The notes: generated from the sequence alone by a model not told the origin. A stretch of 56,482 bases of DNA from Burkholderiales bacterium PBB2 (GCA_002255955.1 NKIM01000006.1:28055-84536), one strand, 5' to 3'; counted from the first letter of the stretch, positions 1 through 9,552 are shown. A program made the numbers and translations.

Positions 1-519
1 ACGGCGCCGACCAATGGCGCGGCCGGCATCGTGCCGGCGGTGCTGCACTACTACAGCCGCTTCGTCCACCACGCCAACGACGAGGGCGTGATCGACTTCC
101 TGCTGACCGCCGCCGCCATCGGCATCCTCTACAAGGAAAACGCCTCAATCTCGGGCGCCGAGGTCGGCTGCCAGGGCGAGGTGGGCGTGGCCTGCTCCAT
201 GGCTGCCGCGGCCCTGTGCCAGGTCATGGGCGGCACGCCCGAGCAGGTGGAGAACGCCGCCGAGATCGGCATGGAACATCACCTGGGCCTGACCTGCGAC
301 CCGGTGGGCGGCCTGGTGCAGATCCCCTGCATCGAACGCAACGCCATCGCCTCGGTCAAGGCCATCAATGCCGCGCGCATGGCCTTGCGCGGCGACGGCA
401 CGCACTTCGTGAGCCTGGACAAGGTCATCAAGACCATGCGCGACACCGGCGCCGACATGATGACCAAGTACAAGGAAACCGCGCGAGGTGGCCTGGCGGT
501 GAACATCGTCGAGTGCTGA
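1..519 (+). CDS. sdaA: L-serine dehydratase (L-serine ammonia-lyase), C-terminal part
   Basis: Single-chain iron-sulfur L-serine deaminase, which converts L-serine to pyruvate and ammonia in the cytoplasm. The reading frame is open from base 1 and the N-terminal part lies outside the window. The visible part begins [15 protein letters not shown] and contains the conserved stretches [12 protein letters not shown] and [21 protein letters not shown], whose cysteines are typical ligands of the [4Fe-4S] cluster in this family. It ends normally at GLAVNIVEC and a stop. A strong intrinsic terminator follows 24 bases later, so this is the last gene of its transcript. The family assignment is firm; the symbol assumes the usual proteobacterial name. 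Confidence 0.95.
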   Translation, partial: TAPTNGAAGIVPAVLHYYSRFVHHANDEGVIDFLLTAAAIGILYKENASISGAEVGCQGEVGVACSMAAAALCQVMGGTPEQVENAAEIGMEHHLGLTCDPVGGLVQIPCIERNAIASVKAINAARMALRGDGTHFVSLDKVIKTMRDTGADMMTKYKETARGGLAVNIVEC

Positions 520-542
520 AACCGCTCGCGCACGCTGGCACG

Positions 543-571
543 AAAAAGGCGACCCTCGGGTCGCCTTTTTT
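543..571 (+). terminator. Intrinsic terminator after sdaA
   Basis: A perfect 13-bp inverted repeat (543-555 with 558-570) has a GC-rich core, ggcgaccc against gggtcgcc, and ends in a run of T. It lies just after the sdaA stop. The A-run on its left side would also let it work on the minus strand, for the end of the PEP-CTERM gene that stops at 600. Confidence 0.85.
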
Positions 572-599
572 CATGGAGCCAGCAGGGCTCGCAGGATCA

Positions 600-1427
600 T
601 CAAGCGCGACGGCGGCGCGAAACTGAACCCAGGCCAGCCAGGGCCAGGCCGACCAGCAGCAGGGAGCTCGGCTCCGGCACGGTCGAGGGCGGCTGCACCG
701 AGCCATTGCGCACGCTGAAGCTGTAGCGGCCGGCGACGTTGGAGTTCAGGGAGCCGGCAACCAGGGACTGGGCGCCGCCATCCAGCAGCGCGCCGTTCAC
801 GGCCGAGCCGGGCAGCTCGAAGGAGTTGCTGTTGCCGTTGGACCAGCCCACGCGCACCGAGTTGCCGCCTTGGCCGTTGCTGCCGCCGCTGCTGGTGGCA
901 TCACCGGTTTCCCACTGCACCTTGTCGTAGTTGAACTCGAAATCGAAGTCACCGGCATTGATGTCCGAGCGGTCGGTGATGACCAGCTGGAAGGTGTTCA
1001 ACTTGTTGGCCTGGGTGTTGAAGTAGCCCACGTCCAGCCAGTTCACGCCAAAGACCTTGTGGCCGTTCAGAAGGCCGGTGCCGTACTGGGTGACACCGCT
1101 GCTGGCATTGCGGGTGTCCACGTCGGCGAAGAAGGCAGCCAGGATCTGGCGGTCGGCGCCCTGCAGGCCGAAAGGCGTGTAGGTGGCCAGGGCCCGATCG
1201 AAGGTCACATTGCCGTTGTTGTTGACGAACAGCTGGGTGAACTGATTGCCGAAGAAGTTGACGTTGAAACCGATGTTGACCAGGCCGGTGGAGCCGTCGT
1301 CATTGCGCGGCAAGGTGTTGGCCGAGAACAGGTCGGTGTGATGCACAGCGCCCGCCAGAGCCGAGGAGCTCGCTGCCACCAGTCCCGAGACCAGCAGTGC
1401 GGCGGAAAACAGAGTCTTGATCTTCAA
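600..1427 (-). CDS. PEP-CTERM sorting-domain protein with nidogen-like region
   Basis: A 275-residue exported protein. Residues 1-25 form a signal peptide (MKIKTLFSAALLVSGLVAA, then SSALA). The C-terminus carries the PEP-CTERM signal: VPEP at 250-253, a hydrophobic helix, and a final SRRRRA. Such proteins are cleaved and anchored or released by exosortase in exopolysaccharide-producing Gram-negative bacteria. The middle (FFGNQFTQLFVNNNGNVTF, FFADVDTR, NTFQLVITD) resembles the NIDO domain. The start codon is TTG at 1425-1427, preceded by AGGGA at good spacing. An ATG five bases upstream opens only a two-codon frame (ATG AAT TGA) that overlaps the TTG. No exosortase gene is in the window. The molecular role is unknown, possibly matrix or surface related. 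Confidence 0.85.
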   Translation of the reverse strand: MKIKTLFSAALLVSGLVAASSSALAGAVHHTDLFSANTLPRNDDGSTGLVNIGFNVNFFGNQFTQLFVNNNGNVTFDRALATYTPFGLQGADRQILAAFFADVDTRNASSGVTQYGTGLLNGHKVFGVNWLDVGYFNTQANKLNTFQLVITDRSDINAGDFDFEFNYDKVQWETGDATSSGGSNGQGGNSVRVGWSNGNSNSFELPGSAVNGALLDGGAQSLVAGSLNSNVAGRYSFSVRNGSVQPPSTVPEPSSLLLVGLALAGLGSVSRRRRA

Positions 1428-1455
1428 TTCATATCCCTACAAAAGTCCAAAACGA

Positions 1456-1477
1456 AAGCTCACCGATTGGTGAGCTT
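1456..1477 (-). promoter_or_regulatory. Hairpin at the predicted 5' end of the PEP-CTERM mRNA
   Basis: A perfect 9-bp inverted repeat (1456-1464 with 1469-1477) with a 4-base loop lies 28 bases upstream of the TTG start. The sigma-54 element upstream predicts a transcription start near 1476, so the message would begin with this hairpin. The bases that follow on the minus strand are T-rich (TTTCGTTTT), so an attenuator or a 5' stabilising stem are both possible. Confidence 0.5.
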
Positions 1478-1487
1478 GCTTTGTGAC

Positions 1488-1502
1488 GCAGGGTTCATGC
1501 CA
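1488..1502 (-). promoter_or_regulatory. Sigma-54 (RpoN) -24/-12 promoter of the PEP-CTERM gene
   Basis: Minus-strand reading is TGGCATGAACCCTGC, close to the consensus TGGCACG-N4-TTGC. The invariant GG (-24) and GC (-12) are both present with exactly ten bases between them. It lies 60 bases upstream of the start codon. A dyad, TGTC-N9-GACA (1554-1570), is centred near -86, where an enhancer-binding activator would bind. Published work on floc- and biofilm-forming Burkholderiales links PEP-CTERM genes to RpoN and the PrsK/PrsR pair, which agrees with this reading. Confidence 0.7.
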
Positions 1503-1637
1503 GCTTTGCAAGTGCTTGCAGCGCGGCAATTTGCACGAAACAGAACGTAACGCTGTCAGAAAACCCGACATTGGGGTAACAACTGCACACAACTTGGCCA
1601 TGACGAGCGGCATGGTCAGCGCCAACTAGACCGCCCA

Positions 1638-2438
1638 TCAGCGCTTGAGAGGCGGGCTGTCCTGCGGCAGCCAGCGCTTGTAGATGGCAGCAAAACTGCC
1701 GTCGCGCTTCATGGCATCGAGCGCGCGCTGCCAGGCCTGAACCTCCCGGTCCGGCGTGTCCAGCGAAAACGCGATGTAGCCCTCGGCACTGGCATAGCTG
1801 TAGACGATCTCCAGCGCATCCTCGGACACGCCGGCCTGCGCCATGATCTTGGGCATGGACAGGCGCTCGGTGGCGAAGTAGTCCGCACGCTTGGCCAGGA
1901 GCATGCGGATGGCTGCCTGCGGATCGGCCACGCTGACCAGGTTGCGAAAGCCCAGCTGACTCAGCTCCTCGGAGGTGTACCAGTCACGCACCACCAGCAC
2001 CGACTTGGCCCGCTTGGCATCGTCCATGCTGCGCAGACGCAAGCCACCCCGCGCCGGCGCGTACAGCGAGCTGTAGAAGGTCACCACCGGCCCCACCCAC
2101 TTGAACAAGCGCTCGCGCCCCGCCGTGCGCGCCATGCTGAACAAGGCCGTCTCGCCACCGAGCTGCACCTCGCGGTAGGCCCGCGCCCAGGGTTGGAACT
2201 CGATCGGCAGCTCTTTCTTCAGGCGGCGCTGGATCTCCTGCACCACCTCCACGGCCAGGCCTTTGGCCTCGCCGTTCTCGCTGAAGTTGATGGGCGCGAA
2301 CTCTTCGCTGAGAAGGCGTTGCTGGGCCTGCACGGGCGCGGCCAGGCCGAGAGCAGCCAGGGCCATCAACAGCGCCAGTGGCCCACGGAGGGCCGCGCGG
2401 CAGCGTGAGAGCCGCCAGAAACCGGGACGGATGAACAT
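1638..2438 (-). CDS. Family-3 extracellular solute-binding protein
   Basis: A 266-residue periplasmic protein of the SBP_bac_3 type, which binds amino acids or similar small solutes. The start at 2438 gives a basic N-terminus, a hydrophobic stretch (PLALLMALAALGLAAP) and a likely signal-peptidase site after VQA (residue 38). The longer open frame up to 2600 runs back through the terminator of the pump gene and is rejected. Family landmarks include FSENGEAKGLAVEVVQEIQ, the aromatic EFQPWARAYREVQ and a C-terminal helix ending in YKRWLP. No transport permease or ATPase is next to it. It belongs to the stand-alone kind found in Burkholderiales, so its ligand cannot be told. Confidence 0.8.
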   Translation of the reverse strand: MFIRPGFWRLSRCRAALRGPLALLMALAALGLAAPVQAQQRLLSEEFAPINFSENGEAKGLAVEVVQEIQRRLKKELPIEFQPWARAYREVQLGGETALFSMARTAGRERLFKWVGPVVTFYSSLYAPARGGLRLRSMDDAKRAKSVLVVRDWYTSEELSQLGFRNLVSVADPQAAIRMLLAKRADYFATERLSMPKIMAQAGVSEDALEIVYSYASAEGYIAFSLDTPDREVQAWQRALDAMKRDGSFAAIYKRWLPQDSPPLKR

Positions 2439-2554
2439 GGCCGAGCAGCATAGCCAAGCCCGCGCCGCTTGCCGCGGCCGGCCCCGCTCCGTGCACGGGC
2501 AAATCGTTCCGAACTCACGCGCGCCTCTCTGTCGTGCTCGGCACGGAGCCCCGC

Positions 2555-2583
2555 AAAAAGAAACGGCGCCCCGAAGGGCGCCG
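2555..2583 (-). terminator. Intrinsic terminator after the first RND pump operon
   Basis: An 8-bp stem (2564-2571 with 2576-2583) has a cgaa loop. Read on the minus strand it is followed by TTTCTTTTT (complement of 2555-2563). It lies 34 bases past the stop of the pump gene. Confidence 0.8.
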
Positions 2584-2616
2584 CCGCGAGTCAAAAACAT
2601 GGGGCTGTCGATCGCC

Positions 2617-5600
2617 TCAGGCGCTGGCGCTTGCGCCAGCCACGGGCAGCTCGCCCAACATCGCCTCCGGCTGAGCGGCCGCCTTGGGTTTGCGCTCCCG
2701 CACCAGGTAGGAATACAGCACCGGCACCACCACCAGGGTCAGCAGGGTCGAGGTGATGACGCCGCCGATGATGGCCCGGCCCATGGGGGCTTGCACCTCA
2801 CCGCCCTGGTTGAAGGCAATCGCCATGGGCAGCATGCCGAAGACCATGGCCGCCGTGGTCATGATGATGGGGCGCATGCGCACCAGGCCGGCCTCCAGCA
2901 GCGCCTCGGGAATGCTCGCCCCGCCCTTGCGCGCATGGTTGGCAAAATCGATCAGCAGGATCGCGTTCTTGGTCACCAGGCCCATCAGCATGACCAGGCC
3001 GATCATGGAGAACACATTGAGCGTGGTGCCGGTGAACAGCAGAGCCAGCATCACACCGATCAGCGAGAGGGGCAGCGAGGCCATGATGGCAATCGGCTGC
3101 ACAAAGCTGCCGAACTGGCTGGCCAGCACGATGTAGATGAAGATCACGGCCAGGCCCATGGCGGCCAGCAGGCCGTTGAAGGCTTCCTTCTGCTGCTTGC
3201 CGGCACCATCGACATTGAAGCTGACGCCGGGCGGCAGCTCCATGGACTTGACGATCTTCTGCACATCGGCATTGACATCACCCGAGGGGCGGCCCTCGGT
3301 GCCGGCAAACACGGCCTCGCGGCGCTGCAGGTTCTGGCGGCGGATCACCTCGGGGTTGAACACCGATTCGATGGTGGCCACCTGATCGAGCGAGATCGGC
3401 GAGCCATCCTTGGCGAAGGCCACGGGCAGCTTGAGCATCTGGTCGATGCGCTGGCGTTGCTCGACCGGCAAGCGCAGCAGCACCTCGACCTGGTTGCCGT
3501 CCGGCGTGGTCCAGTAGGTGGCCACCTCACCGTTGACGTAGGCACGCAGCGAAGCGGCCACCTGCGGCGCGGTCAGGCCCAGCTCGCGAATCGCCGAGTC
3601 CTTGAGCTTGACGGCAAAGGCCGGCAGGCCCGGCTTGACCGTGGTCTCCACATCGACGGCGCCCTTGACCTTCTTGATCTTGGCCACCAGATCGTTGGCC
3701 ACCTGGGTCAACGCTTCGGGGTCATTGCCCAGCAAGGTGATCCAGATCGAGCGGTCACCGCCCACGCTGGCATCGACACCGGGGATCTTGGCGATCTCGG
3801 CACGGATGGCATCCTCGACCTGCTTCTGGCTGCGCTTGCGGTCCTTGCGGTCCACCAGCGAGATGTTCAGCGAAGCCTGGTTGCGGCCGGTGGCCATGCC
3901 CTCACCCGTGCCGCCGACCACGGTGGACACGGTCTTGATCTCGGGGAACTTGCCCAGCAACTCCTCGACCTGCAGCACCTTGGCATTGCTGCGCTCCAGG
4001 CTGGAGGCCACGGGCAGGCGCAGGTTCACCTGGGTGAAGCTGTCATCGGTCTTGGGTGCAAACTCGCTGCCGACAAAGCCGGCCAGCACCAGGGCCAGCA
4101 CAAAGCTGCCGCCGCCGGCCATCATGACCAGGCCACGCGGTGTGATGGTGGCCAGGCGCAGGCGGCGCGGGGCGCTGCGGTCGCGCTGGCCCGCGGCGTC
4201 GAAGGGGCGGCCCCAGACCGGAATTGGCAGCGCAAACAGGCGATAGCGGCAGCTCGAGAAAGCCCAGCGAATCAGGCGCTCGTAGACACGGTGCAGCACA
4301 TCCATGCCGTGATCGGTGGCGCGGATCAGATGGCCGATCACCGGCAGCTTCTTGACGTAATGACTTGGCGGGTCCTTCCAGACCGAGCTCAGCATGGGGT
4401 CGAGCGTGAAGCTGACGAACAAGCTCACCAGCACCGCCACCGCCACCGTGATGCCGAAGGGGTAGAAGAACTTGCCGATGATGCCGCCCATGAAGGCCAC
4501 CGGCACAAACACCGCGCAGATGGCGAAGGTGGTGGCCATCACCGCCAGGCCGATTTCGTTGGTGCCGTCAAACGCTGCCTGCTGGTGGCTCTTGCCCATG
4601 CCGACATGGCGCACGATGTTCTCGCGCACGACGATGGCATCGTCGATCAACAAGCCAATACACAGCGACAGCGCCATCATGGTCATGAAATTCAGCGTGA
4701 AGCCGAAGGCATGAACGGCGATGAAGCTGGAGATCACCGCGATCGGCAGGGTCAGGCCGGTGATGATGGTCGAGCGCCAGCTGTGCAGGAACAGGAAGAC
4801 GATGGCCACCGTCAGCAGCGCGCCCTCAACCAGGGTGTGCTTGAGGCCGTTGAGCGAGTCCTTGACGTTGTCGCTGGAGGCGTAGATCAGGTTCAGCTCC
4901 ACGTCCTTGGGCAAGGTCTTGCGCAGCTCGGCCATGGCCTCCTTGACGCCCTCGCCGGTGTTGACGATGTTGGCATCCTGCTGCTTGAAGACATTGAAGG
5001 TCACGGCAGCAGCGCCGTTGATGCGGGCCAGGCTGTCCGGCTCGCGCTCACGCTCCACCAGTTGGCCCAGGTCGCCCAGGGTCAGCACCAGATTGCCGCG
5101 CCGAGCCACCACCACCTTGGCAAAGGCCTTGGGGTCCTTGACCCGGCCTTCGACCCGCAGGATGGCATCGGCACTCTTGTCCGAGATCAGGCCCACCGGC
5201 TGGTCGACATTGGCCTCGCGCAAGGCCTGGGCAATCTCAGCTGGCGTCACGTTGTAGGCCCGCAGGCGCAGCGGGTCCAGATCGATGCGCACCTCGCGCG
5301 AGACCAGGCCGCCCACGTCCACGCGGGCCACGCCGTCCACGCGACCCAGGCGCTTGGCGATGATGAGTTCACTCATCATCGACAGCTCGCGCGCCGGCCG
5401 CGTCTTGCTCATCAGCGCAGCCAGCACCACGGGCTGGTTGTCTTCCATCTGGGCGCGGGCCACGGTCGGCGTTTTTGCTTCCTTGGGGAAGGCCGATTGA
5501 GCCAGCGAGACGCGGTCACGCACCTCCTGCATGGCGCGGCCCATATCGGTGTTCAGGCCGAACTCGACCTGGGCCTGCACCCGGCCCTCGAAGCTGCGCG

Positions 5601-5844
5601 ACACCACGCGTTCGACGCCGGCGATGGTGTTCAGCGATTCTTCCAGCGGCTTGGCGATCTCACGCTCCACTGCCTCGGGCGAGGCGCCGGGATAGCGCAC
5701 ATCGACGGACGCGACGGGGATGGAGATGTCCGGCATGTTCTCCACGCCCAGCTTGGCGTAGGAGAACAGGCCCAGCACACACAAGGCCACCATAACCATG
5801 GTGGCGAACACCGGGTTTTGAATCGAGACGCGAGTCATCCACAT
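2617..5844 (-). CDS. RND-family efflux pump, inner-membrane permease
   Basis: A 1075-residue proton-driven exporter of the AcrB/MdtC superfamily, the inner-membrane part of a tripartite pump. The N-terminus (SIQNPVFATMVMVALCVLGL) is TM1, and two large periplasmic loops follow TM1 and TM7. The proton-relay residues are conserved: the aspartate pair in TM4 (LLIDDAIVVREN) and the lysine in TM10 (LVTKNAILLIDFA). The segment between TM6 and TM7 is longer and more basic than usual (around WGRPFDAAGQRDRSAPRR). It lies 15 bases downstream of its adaptor gene. No TolC-type gene is linked, so an outer-membrane factor encoded elsewhere must complete the pump. Substrate unknown. Confidence 0.93.
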   Translation of the reverse strand: MWMTRVSIQNPVFATMVMVALCVLGLFSYAKLGVENMPDISIPVASVDVRYPGASPEAVEREIAKPLEESLNTIAGVERVVSRSFEGRVQAQVEFGLNTDMGRAMQEVRDRVSLAQSAFPKEAKTPTVARAQMEDNQPVVLAALMSKTRPARELSMMSELIIAKRLGRVDGVARVDVGGLVSREVRIDLDPLRLRAYNVTPAEIAQALREANVDQPVGLISDKSADAILRVEGRVKDPKAFAKVVVARRGNLVLTLGDLGQLVEREREPDSLARINGAAAVTFNVFKQQDANIVNTGEGVKEAMAELRKTLPKDVELNLIYASSDNVKDSLNGLKHTLVEGALLTVAIVFLFLHSWRSTIITGLTLPIAVISSFIAVHAFGFTLNFMTMMALSLCIGLLIDDAIVVRENIVRHVGMGKSHQQAAFDGTNEIGLAVMATTFAICAVFVPVAFMGGIIGKFFYPFGITVAVAVLVSLFVSFTLDPMLSSVWKDPPSHYVKKLPVIGHLIRATDHGMDVLHRVYERLIRWAFSSCRYRLFALPIPVWGRPFDAAGQRDRSAPRRLRLATITPRGLVMMAGGGSFVLALVLAGFVGSEFAPKTDDSFTQVNLRLPVASSLERSNAKVLQVEELLGKFPEIKTVSTVVGGTGEGMATGRNQASLNISLVDRKDRKRSQKQVEDAIRAEIAKIPGVDASVGGDRSIWITLLGNDPEALTQVANDLVAKIKKVKGAVDVETTVKPGLPAFAVKLKDSAIRELGLTAPQVAASLRAYVNGEVATYWTTPDGNQVEVLLRLPVEQRQRIDQMLKLPVAFAKDGSPISLDQVATIESVFNPEVIRRQNLQRREAVFAGTEGRPSGDVNADVQKIVKSMELPPGVSFNVDGAGKQQKEAFNGLLAAMGLAVIFIYIVLASQFGSFVQPIAIMASLPLSLIGVMLALLFTGTTLNVFSMIGLVMLMGLVTKNAILLIDFANHARKGGASIPEALLEAGLVRMRPIIMTTAAMVFGMLPMAIAFNQGGEVQAPMGRAIIGGVITSTLLTLVVVPVLYSYLVRERKPKAAAQPEAMLGELPVAGASASA

Positions 5845-5859
5845 GATGCCGGTCCTCGC

Positions 5860-7011
5860 TCAGGGTGCGGTGGCCGCAGCCACCTTGGTCTTGGCCGCCA
5901 CGACGGTCGCCTTGGCGCCCTCGCGCAGGTTGTCGAAGCGCGCCGACAGCACCTGGGCCGCCGGCGTCAGGCCATGCAGCACCTCGACCCGCCCTTCCCT
6001 CGCGTCCCGGCGGCCGGTGGTGACGATGCGGCGCACCAGGGCGCCGTTCTCGATCAGCCAGACCTGCTCCTGGCCGCCATTGCTGCTCAGCGCGGTTTCC
6101 GGCACGGTCAGGCGCTGGGCCTCATCGGCCAACTCGACGCGAGCCACGGCGTACTGGCCGGCCCGAAACTCTTCCTTGGCATTGGCCAGCTCCAGGGTCA
6201 CGCCGATCGAGCGGGTGCCCGGTTCCGCGGCGGGGGCGATGCGGCTGATGCGGGCCTGCACCGGCGCCTCATGGCCTTCTACCTTGATGCGCACCGCCAT
6301 GCCCGGCTTGAGGCGGCTGACCTCGTGCGTGCCCACCAGGCCGGCCAGTTCCAGCCGGCTCAGGTCGACGACGCTGAGCACCTGCTGCTCGGGCGCCAGC
6401 TTCTCGCCGGCCACCGCATGGCGCTTGGAGACCACGCCGCTGATCGGGGCCACCAGGGCCGCCTGGCGCAGGGTCACCTGGGCCGTGTCGAGCTGGGCAC
6501 GTGCGCTGGAGAGCTGGGCACGCGCAGCTTCCAGGGCCGCACGCGAGGTGTCCAGCGCGGTGCTGGCGATGAACTTCTGGTCGGCCAGGCCCTGGTTGGC
6601 CTTGAACTGGCGTTCGGCCTGCTCCAGCTGAGCGCGGGCCGATTCGACGCTGGCGTTGCGCTCGGCAATGCGAAAGCGCAGCTCTTCCAGATCGATCTGG
6701 CCCAGGGCCTGGCCGGCACGCACACGGCTGCCCTCGGCCACGGCCAGGCTCAGCAGCGTGCCGCTCGATTTGGCCCGCACGATGGCCGTGTTGGGCGCCA
6801 CCAGCGGGCCCGAAAACTCGATCTGCGCCGGCATGCTGGCCAGCAGCGGCTTGACCACCTCATGCGGCACAAACTCCAGCGTCACCTTGGCCGGCCCGGC
6901 CTCGGCCTCTTTCTTGGGCGTGTCGCCGCCCTTGCTGGCCCACACCGTGACGCCTGCGCCCCCGGCCAGCAGCACCGCTGCAATCCCACCAACAAGCCAT
7001 TGTTTGCGCAT
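5860..7011 (-). CDS. RND efflux periplasmic adaptor (membrane-fusion protein)
   Basis: Periplasmic adaptor of about 383 residues that links the downstream RND permease to an outer-membrane channel. After the N-terminal signal or anchor (RKQWLVGGIAAVLLAGGAGVTVWA) come a split lipoyl half-motif (IVRAKSSGTLLSLAVAEGSRV), a coiled-coil hairpin rich in Ala, Gln and Glu, the second half-motif (LVAPISGVVSKRHAVAGEKL) and beta-barrel and membrane-proximal domains. I prefer the ATG at 7011, which has GGGGGA at good spacing, over the ATG at 7023, which has none; the difference is four residues. First gene of a two-gene operon. Confidence 0.88.
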   Translation of the reverse strand: MRKQWLVGGIAAVLLAGGAGVTVWASKGGDTPKKEAEAGPAKVTLEFVPHEVVKPLLASMPAQIEFSGPLVAPNTAIVRAKSSGTLLSLAVAEGSRVRAGQALGQIDLEELRFRIAERNASVESARAQLEQAERQFKANQGLADQKFIASTALDTSRAALEAARAQLSSARAQLDTAQVTLRQAALVAPISGVVSKRHAVAGEKLAPEQQVLSVVDLSRLELAGLVGTHEVSRLKPGMAVRIKVEGHEAPVQARISRIAPAAEPGTRSIGVTLELANAKEEFRAGQYAVARVELADEAQRLTVPETALSSNGGQEQVWLIENGALVRRIVTTGRRDAREGRVEVLHGLTPAAQVLSARFDNLREGAKATVVAAKTKVAAATAP

Positions 7012-7097
7012 GGAGTCCCCCATTCATCTGTCAAAACCACAAAGTGGCCGCAGTGTAGGAAGACGCCTCATAGAGCGCGGGTGGGATGCGACGAAAC

Positions 7098-7127
7098 GCC
7101 AAAAGCCAGCACCGATCTGCTTTTGGC
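7098..7127 (-). terminator. Possible terminator after the aroC-MFS operon
   Basis: A 9-bp perfect stem, GCCAAAAGC with GCTTTTGGC (7098-7106 and 7119-7127), has a 12-base loop and lies 38 bases beyond the stop of the MFS gene. It is followed on the minus strand only by GTTTCGTC, a weak U-tract, so efficiency is doubtful. Confidence 0.45.
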
Positions 7128-7165
7128 CACGACCGCCCGGGGCGGGGCGGCGTGGTGGGCGAGGC

Positions 7166-8422
7166 TCAGGTCGAGGTTTGGCGGGCTTCGCAGACCAGGC
7201 TGCGCCAGCCACAGAAGGCTCCGGCCAGGGCGCAGAGCGAAGCGGCCCAGAACACCGCCGCGTAGCCCAGGTGATCGACCAGCCAGGCCCCGCCCAAGCT
7301 GCCCAGCACGCCCGACAAGCCATAGCCCAGCACCGAGTACAAGGCCTGCCCCCGGCCGCGCAGGCGCCCCGGGAAGTAACGCGTGATCAGCGCGATGCAG
7401 GCCGTGTGCTGGGCCGCGAAGGTGATGGCATGGCCGCACTGGGCCAGCAGCAGCAGACCGAGGTTGGCACCGAAGGCCGCCGTCATGGCAAAGCGCACGG
7501 CCGCCAGCAAGGACGCCGCCACCAGCCAGTGGTGCAAGGTGGCCCGCTCCAGCAGGCGGCCCGAGAAGGCGAACCAGAAGATCTCCACCACGACCGAGAT
7601 CGCCCAGAGCCCGCCAATCACCGGCTTGCTGTAGCCCAGGGCATCAAGAAACAGGCTGAAAAAGGCGTACAGCGCCGAATGCGCCAGCACAGTGAGGAAC
7701 ACACCGAGGAAGAACCAGCGCACCTCGGCCCGGGCAAACACGGCCAGCACCGAGTCGCTGCCCTCCGCCGCAGCCGCCGCACTGCGCGCCGCCGGGCTGG
7801 GCCGCGCTTGCAGCGGCATGCGCCAGGCCATCAAGACCACCAGGGCCAGCAAGGCAAAGGTGGTCAGTGCAAACCAACGCATGCCGAAATGCTCGTACCA
7901 CCAGCCGGCCAGCACCACGGTGGCCAGGAAACCGATCGAGCCCCACATGCGCACGCGTCCATAACGGCGCGTGTCCATGCCACCGTCGGCCGTGCTCAGA
8001 TGGCTGGCCACCACGGTCTCGGTCAGCGGCACGATGGCGGCGTTGAAGCTGAACATCAAAAAGGTGGCGATCACCAGGGTCGCCAGCTGAGGCGGCAGCA
8101 AAAAACCGGCGCCGGCGATGCAGCTGGCCAGGGCCGTCCAGCGGATGATCTGCACCCGCTGGCCCGTACGGTCGGCCAGGGCGCCCCAGGCGTAGGGCGC
8201 GAACAGGCGCGTCCAGCTGGACAGGGACACCAGCAAGCCGATGGCGCACACCGGCAGGCCCAGCTCCTTGTACCAGAGCGGGGCGTAGGGATTGAAGCCG
8301 CCGATCGCGGCGAAGTAGGCGCAGGACAGCGCCGCGCTGGCGGCCAGGGTGCGGGCCGAGGCGCCGCCGCGCGGCAGACCGAAGCTGCCGGAGCCGCCAG
8401 AGCCGCTCGGGGGCTCGGTCAT
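7166..8422 (-). CDS. MFS transporter, HcaT/phenylpropionate-permease-like
   Basis: A 418-residue inner-membrane transporter with about twelve hydrophobic helices. The N-terminal half ([20 protein letters not shown], then [16 protein letters not shown]) matches the MFS_1_like group that includes HcaT and nucleoside permeases, with the loop 2-3 signature [10 protein letters not shown]. Its ATG overlaps the aroC stop as ATGA, so the two are translationally coupled. This coupling does not define the substrate, and HcaT-like members of the group are mostly uncharacterised. Confidence 0.82.
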   Translation of the reverse strand: MTEPPSGSGGSGSFGLPRGGASARTLAASAALSCAYFAAIGGFNPYAPLWYKELGLPVCAIGLLVSLSSWTRLFAPYAWGALADRTGQRVQIIRWTALASCIAGAGFLLPPQLATLVIATFLMFSFNAAIVPLTETVVASHLSTADGGMDTRRYGRVRMWGSIGFLATVVLAGWWYEHFGMRWFALTTFALLALVVLMAWRMPLQARPSPAARSAAAAAEGSDSVLAVFARAEVRWFFLGVFLTVLAHSALYAFFSLFLDALGYSKPVIGGLWAISVVVEIFWFAFSGRLLERATLHHWLVAASLLAAVRFAMTAAFGANLGLLLLAQCGHAITFAAQHTACIALITRYFPGRLRGRGQALYSVLGYGLSGVLGSLGGAWLVDHLGYAAVFWAASLCALAGAFCGWRSLVCEARQTST

Positions 8423-9552
8423 TCAGCCGATCCGTCCGCGCCCGCGGCGGCGTCGGGGCGGGCGCCCGGAATCGGCGCCAGCGGCAGGGCCACATCGCCG
8501 CACTGCGCACGGTGGCGCAGCACATGGTCCATCAGCACCAGGGCCAGCATGGCCTCGGCGATGGGCGTGGCGCGAATGCCCACGCAGGGGTCGTGGCGGC
8601 CGAAGGTCTCGACCACGGCCGGCTCGCCGGCGCGGTTGATCGAGGCCTTGGGGTTGCGGATCGAGCTGGTCGGCTTGATGGCGATGGAGGCGACGATGTC
8701 CTGCCCGGTCGAGATGCCGCCCAGCATGCCGCCGGCGTTGTTGCTGGCAAAGCCGAGCGGGGTCAGCTCGTCGCCATGCTCGCTGCCGCGCTGGGCCACC
8801 ACGCCAAAGCCGGCGCCGATCTCCACGCCCTTGACCGCGTTGATGCCCATCAGGGCGTAGGCGATGTCGGCATCGAGCTTGTCAAACAAGGGCTCGCCCA
8901 GACCCACCGGCACGCCGGTGGCCTCCACGCGGATGCGTGCGCCGACCGAGTCGCCGGATTTGCGCAGCGCATCCATATACGCCTCCAGCTCGGCAATCTT
9001 GCTGGTGTTGGCGGCGAAGAAGGGGTTGTCGCCCACATGCTGCCAGCCCTCGAAAGGGATCTCGATCTCGCCCAGCTGGGTCATGCAGCCGCGGAACTCG
9101 GTGCCGAATTTTTCTTTCAGCCATTTGCGCGCCACAGCGCCGGCACCGACCATGGGTGCGGTCAGGCGGGCCGAGGAGCGGCCGCCGCCCCGCGGATCGC
9201 GCAGGCCGTATTTGCGGTAGTAGCTGTAGTCGGCATGGCCCGGGCGGAAGGTGTCCAGGATGTTGCCGTAGTCCTTGCTGCGCTGGTCGGTGTTCTTGAT
9301 CAGCAGGCAGATGGGCGTGCCGGTGGTGAAGCCCTCATAGACACCGGAGAGGATCTCGACGGCATCGGGCTCATTGCGCTGGGTCACGTGGCGGCTGGTG
9401 CCGGGGCGGCGGCGGTCCAGCTCGGGCTGGATGTCAGCCTCGCTGAGGGCCAGGCCCGGGGGGCAGCCGTCGATCACACACCCAATGGCCGGGCCATGGC
9501 TCTCGCCGAAATTCGTGACGCGGAACAATTCGCCGAAAGTGCTGCCTGACAT
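8419..9552 (-). CDS. aroC: Chorismate synthase
   Basis: Last enzyme of the shikimate pathway, which converts 5-enolpyruvylshikimate-3-phosphate to chorismate using reduced FMN in the cytoplasm. Length is 377 residues, slightly longer than the common 350-365 because of a Pro/Ala-rich tail ([18 protein letters not shown]). Diagnostic motifs are [18 protein letters not shown] near the N-terminus, RGGGRSSAR-like [12 protein letters not shown], and [17 protein letters not shown] near the C-terminus. The start at 9552 is chosen because [20 protein letters not shown] is the conserved N-terminus and AGGA lies upstream. The upstream nine codons of the open frame are discarded. Confidence 0.97.
   Translation of the reverse strand: MSGSTFGELFRVTNFGESHGPAIGCVIDGCPPGLALSEADIQPELDRRRPGTSRHVTQRNEPDAVEILSGVYEGFTTGTPICLLIKNTDQRSKDYGNILDTFRPGHADYSYYRKYGLRDPRGGGRSSARLTAPMVGAGAVARKWLKEKFGTEFRGCMTQLGEIEIPFEGWQHVGDNPFFAANTSKIAELEAYMDALRKSGDSVGARIRVEATGVPVGLGEPLFDKLDADIAYALMGINAVKGVEIGAGFGVVAQRGSEHGDELTPLGFASNNAGGMLGGISTGQDIVASIAIKPTSSIRNPKASINRAGEPAVVETFGRHDPCVGIRATPIAEAMLALVLMDHVLRHRAQCGDVALPLAPIPGARPDAAAGADGSAE

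Noticed and set aside
2263-7386. A 1707-codon open frame on the plus strand, opposite the first RND operon
   Set aside because: It runs exactly antisense to two well-supported genes, its translation is rich in His, Gln, Gly and Arg with no domain, and GC-rich third positions explain its length.
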